Assembly (NCBI RefSeq): GCF_006265175.1
Contig: NZ_VDCQ01000026.1
Span: 676 to 64,675, forward strand
DNA from: Paenibacillus hemerocallicola
Lineage (GTDB): Bacteria; Bacillota; Bacilli; Paenibacillales; NBRC-103111
Reading direction: 5' to 3'
Length of the DNA: 64,000 bases
Position numbers and translations under genes: made by a program. Every line of letters starts with the position of its first letter. Position 1 is the first letter of the stretch. This document shows, piece by piece, positions 51,129 to 60,596 of this stretch. Below the pieces are notes generated by a model that saw only the letters and a program-made list of their open reading frames with translations, ran no database searches and was not told the DNA's origin.

Positions 51129-51533
51129 GTGAGTACTTTTCTATTGGAAGTTGTTACGCCCGAGCGGAAAGTATACGCTCAGGATGTAGATATGATCGTC
51201 GTGAAAGGCGTCTCCGGGGAACTAGGGATTTTACCAAATCACATTCCGCTCGTGACACCTCTCAGAATCGCTCCTGTCTTGATCAAAAAAGGCAAGGAGA
51301 CGGAATACATCGCAGTAAACGGCGGATTTATGGAAGTGCGCAAAGATAAGGTCGTTATACTGGCCGAATCGGCCGAGCTTCCTGGAGACATCAACGTAGA
51401 TCGTGCTCGCGCCTCTAAAGAGCGTGCCGAGAAACGTATGAATGCGGCCAAAAAGGACGAGATCGATTTCCGTCGGGCCGAGCTTTCGCTGCAGCGCGCG
51501 ATGAGCCGCTTGGAGACCGTACTGAAGAAGTAA
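51129..51533 (+). CDS. atpC: ATP synthase F1 subunit epsilon
   Basis: A 134-residue protein that caps the rotor foot and restrains ATP hydrolysis. The N-terminal beta sandwich (GVSGELGILPNHIPLVTPL) is well conserved and the two C-terminal helices (about 90-132) are present. The start is GTG 51129 after AGGAGG. It is the last gene of the operon. Confidence 0.96.
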   Translation: MSTFLLEVVTPERKVYAQDVDMIVVKGVSGELGILPNHIPLVTPLRIAPVLIKKGKETEYIAVNGGFMEVRKDKVVILAESAELPGDINVDRARASKERAEKRMNAAKKDEIDFRRAELSLQRAMSRLETVLKK

Positions 51534-51540
51534 AACGATC

Positions 51541-51571
51541 AAGCAGAGGAGTTGGTTCCTTTGCTTTTTTT
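51541..51571 (+). terminator. ATP synthase operon terminator
   Basis: AAGCAGAGGA (51541-51550) pairs with TCCTTTGCTT (51557-51566, one G-T pair), followed by a T run. Confidence 0.85.
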
Positions 51572-51572
51572 G

Positions 51573-51864
51573 TTTTGTCGGATCTAGGAATGAAAAAGGA
51601 ATTAAAACGCAATACTAGTAGTTGGCCGGGGAAAGACATTGTCGATAAATAGGTATTTGAGACGGATTAATGTCATAGACGCGAATGTTTGCATTTGTTA
51701 CCATGTACTTTGGTCATGCATGAAGTATAGCGCAGAATCGTGGGCGAGCTTCTTGGATAGACTGCAATACCTGTTTTTGATATAATTGTGTGGGCAATAT
51801 TAGAAAAAATTTAAGGTTTTATTTGAAAAAGTCATAATTCCATGAAAAGGCGGGAGGCGTTGGA
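51573..51864 (+). promoter_or_regulatory. Intergenic region with the nuo promoter
   Basis: About 290 bases without a gene. A perfect TATAAT at 51781-51786 with a weak -35 (TAGACT, 51758-51763, 17-base spacing) is the best nuo promoter candidate. The rest is AT-rich with no other structure noticed. Confidence 0.45.
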
Positions 51865-52236
51865 ATGGCGTTGTACAGCAACAATTATGTGCTTGTAGCC
51901 ATCTTTATTGCGCTGGGCATTATGTTGCCGATAGTCGCTTTGACGTTAGGAAGATTTCTTCGTCCTAACAAACCGACGGAGGAGAAGCAAACGACATATG
52001 AAAGCGGTAACGAGCCGGTGGGCGAGAGCCATGTCCGCTTTAACATCAGGTACTATTTGTTCGCCTTGATGTTCGTTATCTTTGACGTAGAGACCGTTTT
52101 CTTGTATCCATGGGCCGTCGCGTATGATTTCTTGGGACTGTTCGCCTTGATTGAAATGCTGATTTTCGTCGCCCTGCTGGTGGTGGGGTTACTTTACGCC
52201 TGGAAGAAGAAGGTGCTGCAATGGAGCTCAATCTAG
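51865..52236 (+). CDS. nuoA: NADH-quinone oxidoreductase subunit A
   Basis: A 123-residue membrane protein with three spans. The conserved first matrix loop ([39 protein letters not shown]) matches the family; part of it lines the quinone cavity. It starts the nuo operon and overlaps nuoB by 16 bases. Confidence 0.95.
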   Translation: MALYSNNYVLVAIFIALGIMLPIVALTLGRFLRPNKPTEEKQTTYESGNEPVGESHVRFNIRYYLFALMFVIFDVETVFLYPWAVAYDFLGLFALIEMLIFVALLVVGLLYAWKKKVLQWSSI

Positions 52237-52739
52237 AGACGATCTCGCCGGAAGAGAGACAAGAACTGGAACGGAACGTATTTACGACATCACTGGATCA
52301 AGTCAAAGCATGGGCACGCAGCAGCTCGTTGTGGCCGTTAACGTTCGGGCTGGCCTGTTGCGCGATCGAGATGATGGGTACCGGCGGAGCACACTATGAC
52401 TTCGACCGTTTTGGCGTCATATTCCGTACGTCGCCGCGACAGTCCGATGTCATGATCGTGGCCGGAACCGTTACGAAAAAGATGGCACCGCTGCTGCGAC
52501 GCTTGTACGAGCAAATGCCCGAGCCGAAATGGGTAGTCGCCATGGGTTCTTGCGCTACCGCAGGCGGACCTTATATCAAATCGTATGCGGTCGTAAAAGG
52601 CGTGGACCAGATCGTACCGGTCGATATATATATTCCCGGATGTCCGCCTAATCCGGCCGCGCTCATATACGGAATTAACAAGCTGCAGGAGAAAATTCGC
52701 TATGAGGCCAAGACCGGGAAGAGGGTGACCAACTCATGA
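52221..52739 (+). CDS. nuoB: NADH-quinone oxidoreductase subunit B
   Basis: A 172-residue peripheral subunit holding the terminal iron-sulfur cluster N2 next to the quinone. Its ligands are Cys46 and Cys47 (LACCAIEMM), Cys111 (GSCATAGG) and Cys141 (PGCPPNP). The stop overlaps the nuoC start (ATGA). Confidence 0.97.
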   Translation: MELNLETISPEERQELERNVFTTSLDQVKAWARSSSLWPLTFGLACCAIEMMGTGGAHYDFDRFGVIFRTSPRQSDVMIVAGTVTKKMAPLLRRLYEQMPEPKWVVAMGSCATAGGPYIKSYAVVKGVDQIVPVDIYIPGCPPNPAALIYGINKLQEKIRYEAKTGKRVTNS

Positions 52740-53638
52740 GCGAGGAAAACGAAAATAATCGCAAACAAGAAAGCGCAACCAATCCCACCTCTGGCGAGAC
52801 CGATAATATTAAAAAGCAAGTCGACCCGGAAGGGGAAGCCCTTTCCGCCGAACAGGGCGATGCAAAGAAAGCGGATGCCGCCCCGACGCCAGAAGACTCT
52901 TCAGATGGAGCAAAGAATCCCGCCGATGAAGAACGGGAAGCAAAAATAAAAGCCGCAGCGGAAGCGCGCGCGGCAAGAGCGGCTGCGCGGGCGCAGCAAG
53001 CGGAGGGAGAAACCGCCGACGGGAATGCGGCGGAAGCGCGGGCAGCCCGCGCACCGAAAGCGGAAGGCGATGCGGCAGCCGACGCCCGTGCGGCGAGAGC
53101 GGCTGCGCGTGCGAAGAAAATCGAAGGAGAGGCTGCGGATGCCGGGCCGAAGGAACCGTCGCCGAATCAGCCGAGGCTGGACCGTATCGTGCAATTGATC
53201 AAAGAGCATGTCGCGGACAATGCCGTAACGGAAGCGGTTATAAATGAAAGGGACCGCCATCTGCCGACCTTGACGATAGAAAACGAACATTGGGAAGCGG
53301 TAGCCCAATTCGTAAAAAATAACGAAGAGCTGCAGCTGAACTATTTAAGCAACTTGAGCGGTGTCGATTATGAGTCATACATGGAGACGGTGTATTACGT
53401 CGGCTCGCTCCAGACTAAGCATGATTATTGCTTTAAAGTAAAAACGAACCGGGAAGCGCCATCGATCCCTTCCGTGACCCCCGTTTGGTCGACGGCCAAT
53501 TGGAATGAACGGGAATCGTTCGATCTGCTTGGCATCGAATATCCGGGTCACCCGGATTTGCGACGAATCATGATGCCGGACGACTGGGTCGGTCACCCGT
53601 TGCGCAAAGACTACGAACCGATTGATCCGGAGGTGTGA
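52736..53638 (+). CDS. nuoC: NADH-quinone oxidoreductase subunit C with long repetitive N-terminus
   Basis: A 300-residue protein. The last ~155 residues are the normal NuoC (30-kDa) domain with the signature [21 protein letters not shown] and [14 protein letters not shown]. The first ~145 residues are a low-complexity extension rich in Ala, Glu, Arg and Lys, with three imperfect repeats built on ARAARA(AAR)AxxxEGE. Extensions of NuoC are known in Bacillales, but the function is unclear. The repeats are also visible at DNA level (about 52965-53135). Overlap with nuoB fixes the start. Confidence 0.94.
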   Translation: MSEENENNRKQESATNPTSGETDNIKKQVDPEGEALSAEQGDAKKADAAPTPEDSSDGAKNPADEEREAKIKAAAEARAARAAARAQQAEGETADGNAAEARAARAPKAEGDAAADARAARAAARAKKIEGEAADAGPKEPSPNQPRLDRIVQLIKEHVADNAVTEAVINERDRHLPTLTIENEHWEAVAQFVKNNEELQLNYLSNLSGVDYESYMETVYYVGSLQTKHDYCFKVKTNREAPSIPSVTPVWSTANWNERESFDLLGIEYPGHPDLRRIMMPDDWVGHPLRKDYEPIDPEV

Positions 53639-53641
53639 CCT

Positions 53642-54742
53642 TTGATTCGGACCGAAGAATTACTGCTTAACGTCGGACCTCAGCATCCTAGTACGCATGG
53701 CGTATTCCGCGTCATCGTCAAGCTCGACGGAGAAGTCATCACGGAAGCTCAGCCCGTAATCGGCTATTTGCACCGGGGGACGGAGAAGCTTGCGGAGGAT
53801 TTAAGCTACACGCAAATCATTCCTTATACGGACCGGATGGACTACGTGTCCGCCATGACGAATAACTATGTGCTGTGTCATGCCGTCGAGACGATGATGC
53901 AGCTGGAAATTCCCGAGCGGGCTCAATATTTGCGTCTGATCGTGATGGAATTGCAGCGGGTTGCCAGCCATCTTGTCTGGTGGGGGACTTATTTGCTAGA
54001 TATCGGCGCGATTAGCCCGTTCCTGTTCGCTTTTAAAGACAGGGAAATCATTATCGACCTGTTCAACGAATTGTGCGGAGCAAGGCTTACGTACAATTAT
54101 ATGCGGGTTGGCGGAGTCAAATGGGATGCCCCTGAAGGCTGGATCCAAAAGGTCCGCGACTTTGTCCCGCATATGCGCGAGCAATTGAAGGTATATGACG
54201 ATCTCGTGAGCGGCAACGAAATTTTCCTTGCCCGTATTAAAGGGATCGGCAAATATACGGCTCAGGAAGCAATCGATTTCGGATTGAGCGGAGCCAATCT
54301 GCGCTGTACCGGGGTCAAATGGGACTTGCGGAAAGATAAGCCATACGGGATTTACGACCGTTTCGATTTCGACGTGCCGGTCGGCCAAAACGGCGACTGC
54401 TATGACCGTTATTTGGTACGTCTCGAGGAGCTTCGCCAATCGCTGCGCATTTTGGAGCAGGCGGTAGAGCAGTTCCCTGCCGAAGGCGAAATTATGGGCA
54501 AGGCGCCGAGAGTCGTCCGCCCGCCTGAGGGCGAAGCGTATGTCCGCATCGAATCGCCGCGCGGAGAGATCGGCTGTCACATCGTGTCCAAAGGCAAAGA
54601 CAAGCCGTACCGGCTGAAGTTCCGCCGCCCGTCGTTCGTCAATCTGCAAATTTTGCCCAAGCTGCTGGTCGGGCAGCCGATGGCGAACATGATCACGATA
54701 TTGGGAGGCATTGATATCGTACTCGGGGAGGTGGACTGCTGA
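53642..54742 (+). CDS. nuoD: NADH-quinone oxidoreductase subunit D
   Basis: A 366-residue peripheral subunit (49-kDa type) that forms the quinone pocket with NuoB. It has lost the nickel-iron hydrogenase cysteines, as expected. Conserved features are GPQHPSTHGVFRVIVKLDGE at the start, IGYLHRGTEKLAE, and the C-terminal DIVLGEVDC. The start is TTG 53642, only three bases after the nuoC stop with GGAGGTG before it. Confidence 0.96.
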   Translation: MIRTEELLLNVGPQHPSTHGVFRVIVKLDGEVITEAQPVIGYLHRGTEKLAEDLSYTQIIPYTDRMDYVSAMTNNYVLCHAVETMMQLEIPERAQYLRLIVMELQRVASHLVWWGTYLLDIGAISPFLFAFKDREIIIDLFNELCGARLTYNYMRVGGVKWDAPEGWIQKVRDFVPHMREQLKVYDDLVSGNEIFLARIKGIGKYTAQEAIDFGLSGANLRCTGVKWDLRKDKPYGIYDRFDFDVPVGQNGDCYDRYLVRLEELRQSLRILEQAVEQFPAEGEIMGKAPRVVRPPEGEAYVRIESPRGEIGCHIVSKGKDKPYRLKFRRPSFVNLQILPKLLVGQPMANMITILGGIDIVLGEVDC

Positions 54743-55749
54743 TGCTCGATCTATTGCATGAACAGCTGACCTGGGCCAATTTCGGCATCATGTTCGCCTT
54801 CGCGGTGCTGTTTCTGCTGCTTATACTCGGCTATGTAACGTACGCGATTTATTTCGAGCGGAAAGTGCTCGGATGGATGCAATTCCGCCACGGGCCGACC
54901 CGGACGGGACCGTTCGGCTTGCTGCAGACGGTGGCCGACGTACTGAAGCTGCTGATCAAAGAGGATACGATTCCGAAGAAGGCCGATCGGGAGCTGTTTA
55001 TTCTCGCGCCGGCTCTTACCTTCGTACCGGCATTTGCCGTACTTGCCACCTTTCCATTTACGAAGACATGGCAGTTTGCCGATTTGAATGTCGGACTGCT
55101 TTACTATGCGGCCTTGTCGAGTATATCCACAATCGGAATCGTGCTTGGCGGCTGGGCATCCAACAACAAATATTCATTGCTGGGCGGCATGCGCTCCGCC
55201 GCGCAGATGATCAGTTATGAAATCCCGCTTGTCATGTCGATGGTAGGCGTCATTTTGATGACCGGAAGCTTGAATTTGCGTAAAATTGTGGAGGCGCAGG
55301 GCAACTGGTTCTGGGAATGGAACTTCATTCCGCAAATTATCGGTTTCGTCGTATTCGTCATTGCCGCCGTATCCGAATTGAATCGGACGCCGTTCGACTT
55401 GCCGGAAGCGGAGTCGGAGCTGGTCGCGGGGTACCACGTCGAATACAGCGGTTTCCGGTTCGCCTTCTTCATGTTGTCCGAATACGTATACACGTTCGCT
55501 ATTGCATCCTTGACCACGATTTTGTTCCTGGGCGGCTGGCATGCGCCGTTTCCGTTCCTGGATTTCATACCGGGTATTCTCTGGTTTCTGATCAAGCTGT
55601 CGCTTTGCGTCTTCTTTATGTTCTGGCTGCGCGCCACGCTTCCACGCGTACGCGTAGACCAGCTGATGGGCATCGGCTGGAAAGTGCTGCTGCCGCTCGC
55701 TCTCGTCAACATTTTCCTGACGGCTATCGTAAAGGAAATATTGCGCTAA
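54742..55749 (+). CDS. nuoH: NADH-quinone oxidoreductase subunit H
   Basis: A 335-residue membrane subunit with about eight spans that forms the quinone entry (ND1). The conserved loops ERKVLGWMQFRHGPTRTGPFG and ELNRTPFDLPEAESELVAGYHVEYSG are intact; the acidic residues in the second link quinone reduction to the proton path. It overlaps the nuoD stop by one base. Confidence 0.96.
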   Translation: MLDLLHEQLTWANFGIMFAFAVLFLLLILGYVTYAIYFERKVLGWMQFRHGPTRTGPFGLLQTVADVLKLLIKEDTIPKKADRELFILAPALTFVPAFAVLATFPFTKTWQFADLNVGLLYYAALSSISTIGIVLGGWASNNKYSLLGGMRSAAQMISYEIPLVMSMVGVILMTGSLNLRKIVEAQGNWFWEWNFIPQIIGFVVFVIAAVSELNRTPFDLPEAESELVAGYHVEYSGFRFAFFMLSEYVYTFAIASLTTILFLGGWHAPFPFLDFIPGILWFLIKLSLCVFFMFWLRATLPRVRVDQLMGIGWKVLLPLALVNIFLTAIVKEILR

Positions 55750-55781
55750 CACTACCAGGGTAGGATCGGAGGGAATGCGAT

Positions 55782-56240
55782 ATGAAAGGGATTGTCAAAG
55801 GACTCGGGCTAACGTTCAAAACGATGATGCAAAAAAAGGTTACTTACGCCTACCCCGACGTGCCGCTCAAGCTGCCGGACCGCTTCCGCGGAATCCAGCA
55901 TTTCGATCCGGAGAAATGCATCGTATGCAATCAATGCGCCAAAATATGTCCGACCGACTGCATCACGTTGACCGGGAAAAAGAATCCCGATCCGGAAAGC
56001 AAAATGAAGCTCGTCATCGACACGTACGATATCAATTTCGAAATTTGCATCCTGTGCGATTTTTGTACGGAAGTATGTCCGACGGAAGCGATCGTCATGA
56101 CGAACAATTTCGAGCTTAGTACCTACAGCCGGGACGATTTGTTCAAAAACCTGGAGTGGCTCAACGAGAACAACACGAACATCCGCAAGGAAAACAACTT
56201 GGCGGCGCCCAAGGGAGGAGCCAAAAAAGATGCTGGCTAA
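55782..56240 (+). CDS. nuoI: NADH-quinone oxidoreductase subunit I
   Basis: A 152-residue ferredoxin-like subunit with two 4Fe-4S clusters: Cys46, 49, 52 and 56, and Cys89, 92, 95 and 99, each in CxxCxxCxxxCP form. It passes electrons towards NuoB. A hydrophilic C-terminal tail with a KK/GG-rich end follows. It overlaps nuoJ by 11 bases. Confidence 0.96.
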   Translation: MKGIVKGLGLTFKTMMQKKVTYAYPDVPLKLPDRFRGIQHFDPEKCIVCNQCAKICPTDCITLTGKKNPDPESKMKLVIDTYDINFEICILCDFCTEVCPTEAIVMTNNFELSTYSRDDLFKNLEWLNENNTNIRKENNLAAPKGGAKKDAG

Positions 56241-56757
56241 TATCGCGGACTTTTTCTCCAGCGGTGCCAATCTGATGTTTTTCCTGTTCGCCTTGCTGGC
56301 CATCGGCGGTGCGATCTTCATGATCAGTTTCACGAAGGTCGTCTCGATGGTCGTGTCGGTTGCCGTTACGTTCTTAAGCTTGGCCGGCCTGTACGTCCTA
56401 CTGGAGGCGGAGTTTCTGGCCATGGCTCAAGTGTTGATTTATGCCGGCGGCATCTCCATTCTGATGATATTCGGAATTATGATGACCCGCCACCAGGGCG
56501 GCGAAGAACAGGAAACGAAGCGTACGCTGCACGGCACGCTCTTGTGGATCGGAATATTGGGACTGTTCGGCATTCTGTTCTACGCTTTTCAAAAAGCGAC
56601 GTTTCCGCAAGGGGAGTTCAAATCGCCCGAGGACAACACGCTCGAAATCGGCAAGCTGTTATTCACCGAGCAGGTCATTCCGTTCGAGTTGATGTCGATC
56701 CTGCTTACTGTAGCGTTTATCGGAGCTATCGTGCTGGCGAAAAGGGAGGAAGAATAG
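56230..56757 (+). CDS. nuoJ: NADH-quinone oxidoreductase subunit J
   Basis: A 175-residue membrane subunit (ND6) with five spans. The third span region [30 protein letters not shown] contains the conserved pi-bulge region involved in coupling. The start overlaps nuoI, and nuoK begins one base after the stop. Confidence 0.94.
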   Translation: MLANIADFFSSGANLMFFLFALLAIGGAIFMISFTKVVSMVVSVAVTFLSLAGLYVLLEAEFLAMAQVLIYAGGISILMIFGIMMTRHQGGEEQETKRTLHGTLLWIGILGLFGILFYAFQKATFPQGEFKSPEDNTLEIGKLLFTEQVIPFELMSILLTVAFIGAIVLAKREEE

Positions 56758-56758
56758 G

Positions 56759-57070
56759 ATGAGCAATACGATTCTGCCTTACTTGACGCTCGGAGCGATT
56801 TTGTTTTGCGTCGGTCTGTACGGCGCGCTTACCAAAAAGAACGCGGTGATCGTCCTGCTGTCCATCGAGCTGATGCTGAATGCGGCCAACTTGAATTTGG
56901 TCGCCTTCTCCAAGTTTGGAGTCAACCCGTCGCTGCAAGGCCAACTCTTCTCGCTGTTCAACATGGCGGTGGCTGCGGCGGAGGTGGCGATCGGCATCGC
57001 GATCCTCATCGCGCTGTACCGAAATAAAGGGACATCGAATGTGGACGATATGAACGAATTGAGGAAGTAA
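56759..57070 (+). CDS. nuoK: NADH-quinone oxidoreductase subunit K
   Basis: A 103-residue membrane subunit (ND4L) with three spans. The two conserved glutamates of the central proton path are in [17 protein letters not shown] and [15 protein letters not shown]. The coding start directly follows AGGATG at the nuoJ end. Confidence 0.95.
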   Translation: MSNTILPYLTLGAILFCVGLYGALTKKNAVIVLLSIELMLNAANLNLVAFSKFGVNPSLQGQLFSLFNMAVAAAEVAIGIAILIALYRNKGTSNVDDMNELRK

Positions 57071-57084
57071 CGGGAGGAAAAAAG

Positions 57085-58968
57085 ATGGAATCGTACGCAC
57101 AAATCGCATGGCTCGTTCCACTGTTTCCGCTGCTCGCGTTCCTCGTTCTGATCGCCGCAGGGCGCGGGTGGAAAGGCGCAGGGGCGTATGTGGGCATTCT
57201 CGCAACGCTCGCATCGTTCATTGTGTCGGTGCTAGTGTTCGTCGAGCGCCTCGGAAAAGGCGCGGAAGATTTCACGTGGAACAGTCTGGAATGGATCAAG
57301 CTTGGCGATTACTCGCTTTCGATGGGATACGAAATCAATAACTTGAACGCATTGATGCTCATCATCGTGTCGTTGGTCAGTTTTCTGGTCAATTTGTATT
57401 CCAAAGGGTATATGCACGGGGATGAACGGATTTCGGTCTTCTACAGCTACGTTTCGCTGTTTACGTTCGCCATGCTGGGCGTAGTCATGGCGGAGAACAT
57501 TTTGCAGCTGTACATATTTTGGGAATTGGTAGGCCTCGGCTCGTTTCTGCTGATCGGCTTCTGGTACTTCAAGCCGGAAGCGAAGGCGGCAGCGAAAAAG
57601 GCGTTTATTATTACGCGGATCGGGGACGTCGGCTTGTTTCTGGCGATCCTGCTGCTGTTCTGGCATATGCCGGGCCATGCGCTCGATTTTACAAGCATTC
57701 ATAATGCTTTCGCCGAAGGCAAAATATCAGGCGGTACGGCGACGCTGATCGCCCTGCTTATTTTCGTGGGAGCGGTCGGGAAATCGGGTCAGTTTCCGCT
57801 GCATACCTGGTTGCCGGACGCGATGGAAGGTCCGACTCCGATCAGCGCCTTGATCCATGCGGCAACGATGGTCGCGGCGGGAGTGTACTTGGTGGCGCGC
57901 ACGTTCGATATTTTTCAAGCGTCGCCTGCCGCGCTCGATACGGTCGCTTACGTGGGCGGATTCACCGCTATTTTCGCGGCTACGATCGGTATCGCCCAAA
58001 ACGATATAAAACGGATCCTCGCTTACTCGACGGTCAGCCAGCTCGGCTATATGATGATGGCGCTCGGCGTCAGCGCAACCGTGTCGGCCGGAATGTTCCA
58101 TTTGTTTACCCATGCTTTCTTCAAAGCGCTGCTGTTCCTCGCGGCAGGCAGCGTGATTCATGCGGTACATACGCAAAACATTCATGAGATGGGCGGCTTG
58201 TCCGCCAAAATGAAAATCACCACATGGACGTTCGGGATCGGGGCGCTGGCCTTGTCGGGAATTCCTCCGTTCTCGGGCTTTTGGTCGAAGGATGCGATAT
58301 TGGCCGAAGCCTATGCCGGCGGTCATTGGGTTTTGTTCGCGGTAGGCTTGATCGCCGCTTTCTTCACGGCGTTTTACATGTCCCGTTTGTTCTTCCTCGT
58401 GTTTACGGGCAAGCCGAGAGGCGAGCACCATAAGCACGCGCACGAGTCACCGGCTGTCATGACCGTACCGCTTATCGTATTGGCGGTTCTGGCGGTCGTC
58501 TCGGGATTTGTCATGACGCCTTTTAACGGCTGGTTCGGCGAGTGGCTTACCGGGCATGCGGCTGAAGAACACAATGCGGCACTGGTCATGGTGCTCTCTA
58601 CGGTAGTGGGTCTGCTCGGAATCGGTCTCGGATATTTGATGTATGTCAAAAACAGCGTGTCCCGGACAATCGTCACGGGCGGCGCTCCTTGGCTGTATCA
58701 ACTTGTGAATCGGAAGTATTATATGGATGAGCTGTATGGCGTTATCATCGTCAAGCCTTTGAAAGCATTGGGATCCGTGCTGATGCTGTTCGACCGATAC
58801 GTTGTAGACGGTGCCGTACGATTGTGCGCATCTGCCGTGATCGGATTAGGCAAAGTCGGCTCACGCGTGCAGAACGGGCAAGTTCAAACTTACGGTCTAG
58901 TTATGCTGCTTGGCCTTGTGGCGCTTACTCTGGTGTTTGTCGGAAGGAGGTTATGGAATGTTTGGTAG
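57085..58968 (+). CDS. nuoL: NADH-quinone oxidoreductase subunit L
   Basis: A 627-residue antiporter-like subunit (ND5) at the far end of the membrane arm, with about 16 spans and the long lateral helix at its C-terminus. Key elements are MGYEINNLNALMLIIVS near the start, the span-5 WELVGLGSFLLIGFWY glutamate, KSGQFPLHTWLPDAMEGPTPISALIHAATMV with the proton-path Lys and His, and LSGIPPFSGFWSKD. GGGAGGAAAAAA precedes the ATG. It overlaps nuoM by 11 bases. Confidence 0.96.
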   Translation: MESYAQIAWLVPLFPLLAFLVLIAAGRGWKGAGAYVGILATLASFIVSVLVFVERLGKGAEDFTWNSLEWIKLGDYSLSMGYEINNLNALMLIIVSLVSFLVNLYSKGYMHGDERISVFYSYVSLFTFAMLGVVMAENILQLYIFWELVGLGSFLLIGFWYFKPEAKAAAKKAFIITRIGDVGLFLAILLLFWHMPGHALDFTSIHNAFAEGKISGGTATLIALLIFVGAVGKSGQFPLHTWLPDAMEGPTPISALIHAATMVAAGVYLVARTFDIFQASPAALDTVAYVGGFTAIFAATIGIAQNDIKRILAYSTVSQLGYMMMALGVSATVSAGMFHLFTHAFFKALLFLAAGSVIHAVHTQNIHEMGGLSAKMKITTWTFGIGALALSGIPPFSGFWSKDAILAEAYAGGHWVLFAVGLIAAFFTAFYMSRLFFLVFTGKPRGEHHKHAHESPAVMTVPLIVLAVLAVVSGFVMTPFNGWFGEWLTGHAAEEHNAALVMVLSTVVGLLGIGLGYLMYVKNSVSRTIVTGGAPWLYQLVNRKYYMDELYGVIIVKPLKALGSVLMLFDRYVVDGAVRLCASAVIGLGKVGSRVQNGQVQTYGLVMLLGLVALTLVFVGRRLWNVW

Positions 58969-60592
58969 TTGGCCTATTCTTTCGACAATTGCCTTCTCGC
59001 CGTTGCTCGGTATTGCAGCGCTGTTGTTTATCCCCAAGCATAAAGGTCGTGCATTAAAGACGACGGCCATTATCGCGACGCTGATTCCGCTTGTTCTTGC
59101 GGCGCTGCTGTATGCGAATTTCCAGCACGATACCGCGGACATGCAGTACAAGGAAGACGTGAACTGGATTAAGGTTCCGCTGAATAAAGAAGTCAGCGAA
59201 ATCAAAGACGTGAAGGAATTTTATTATGAGTTCAACTATACGATGGCGATCGACGGCTTGTCTTTGCCGTTAGTCTTTCTTACGGCGCTCGTAACGGCCA
59301 TGGCCGCGCTGGCGTCCGTTCATATCAAAAAGCGGTGGAAGGCGTTCTACATCTGGTTCCTGCTGCTCGAGATCGGCATGTTCGGCGTATTCATGGCACG
59401 GGATTTGTTCCTGTTCTTCCTGTTCTTCGAGCTTACGCTCATTCCGATGTTTTTCCTTATAGGGATTTGGGGATATATCGAGAGGGAGAAGGCGGCCAAC
59501 AAGTTTTTGATCTACAACGGAATCGGCTCGGCGATTATGCTCCTCGCGTTCTTTATTATTGTAAATACGGCTGGCTTTACGACACAGACGGTCGGAGACG
59601 CCACTTCCTTTTTCTATAGCGGAAGCCTGGAAGTGATTACGAAGAACTTGTTCCAAGATACGGCCGCATTCGTGCACGCGGGTCCGGACGTATTTCCGGA
59701 GAATCCGTTTTATATGAGCGGAGCGATGAAATGGTCGCTGTTCATTATGCTGCTGATCGCCTTCGGCATCAAACTGCCGATATTCCCGTTCCATACGTGG
59801 ATGCTCAAAGTGCATACGGAAGCGCATCCGTCGGTTGTCATGATCCACTCCGGCGTCCTGCTCAAAATGGGAGCGTACGGATTGTTGAGCTTCGGCATCA
59901 TGCTCTTCCCCGAGCAGGCGAAGGCTGCTGCGCTGGCGCTTGCGATACTGGGTGTCGTCAACATTTTGTACGGTGCGGTTCTGGCTTTCCGGCAAACGGA
60001 TTTCAAGCTCGTACTGGCCTATTCGAGTATAAGCCATATGGGAATCGTGCTGATCGGACTGGCCGCGTTTAATGATATCGGACTGAAGGGCGCGATTTTC
60101 CAGCTTGTTTCCCACGGCTTGATCTCGGCGCTAATGTTTCTGCTCGTCGGAAGCTTGTACGAGCGGACGGAGACGACGGAAATGCGCAAATTGGGCGGCC
60201 TCGCTACTTCGCTTCCGTTTCTGTGCGGCTTTCTGATGCTGGCGGGGATGGCATCGCTCGGAATGCCGCTTCTGTCCGGATTTATAAGCGAATTCCTTGC
60301 GTTTCTCGGCTTGTTCGACAGTATGCCGGTAGTAACCGTAATAGGCGCGCTGGGCATTATTTTCACCGCTGTCTATGTGCTGCGCGGGGTTCTCAAGGTG
60401 AGTTACGGGCCGATGCCGGACTCGTTCAAGGATATTCGGGATGCCAGACTGATCGAGGCCGTCCCGATGATCACGCTGGCCGCGTTCATCGTGTTGATCG
60501 GAGTATATCCGGCGGTACTCAGCGAGCCGATGCAGCAGACCGTCAGCGGCATCGGACAGTGGATCAACAACATCGGGAAGATGGGAGGGTAG
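58958..60592 (+). CDS. nuoM: NADH-quinone oxidoreductase subunit M
   Basis: A 544-residue antiporter-like subunit (ND4) with about 14 spans. ATG 58958 is chosen because AAGGAGG (58944-58950) lies 7 bases upstream; frames starting at 58910 precede that site. It has FFELTLIPMFFLIGIWG, KLPIFPFHTWMLKVHTEAHPS and SSISHMGIVLIGL, carrying the conserved Glu, Lys and His of its proton channel. Confidence 0.96.
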   Translation: MFGSWPILSTIAFSPLLGIAALLFIPKHKGRALKTTAIIATLIPLVLAALLYANFQHDTADMQYKEDVNWIKVPLNKEVSEIKDVKEFYYEFNYTMAIDGLSLPLVFLTALVTAMAALASVHIKKRWKAFYIWFLLLEIGMFGVFMARDLFLFFLFFELTLIPMFFLIGIWGYIEREKAANKFLIYNGIGSAIMLLAFFIIVNTAGFTTQTVGDATSFFYSGSLEVITKNLFQDTAAFVHAGPDVFPENPFYMSGAMKWSLFIMLLIAFGIKLPIFPFHTWMLKVHTEAHPSVVMIHSGVLLKMGAYGLLSFGIMLFPEQAKAAALALAILGVVNILYGAVLAFRQTDFKLVLAYSSISHMGIVLIGLAAFNDIGLKGAIFQLVSHGLISALMFLLVGSLYERTETTEMRKLGGLATSLPFLCGFLMLAGMASLGMPLLSGFISEFLAFLGLFDSMPVVTVIGALGIIFTAVYVLRGVLKVSYGPMPDSFKDIRDARLIEAVPMITLAAFIVLIGVYPAVLSEPMQQTVSGIGQWINNIGKMGG

Positions 60593-60596
60593 GCCA

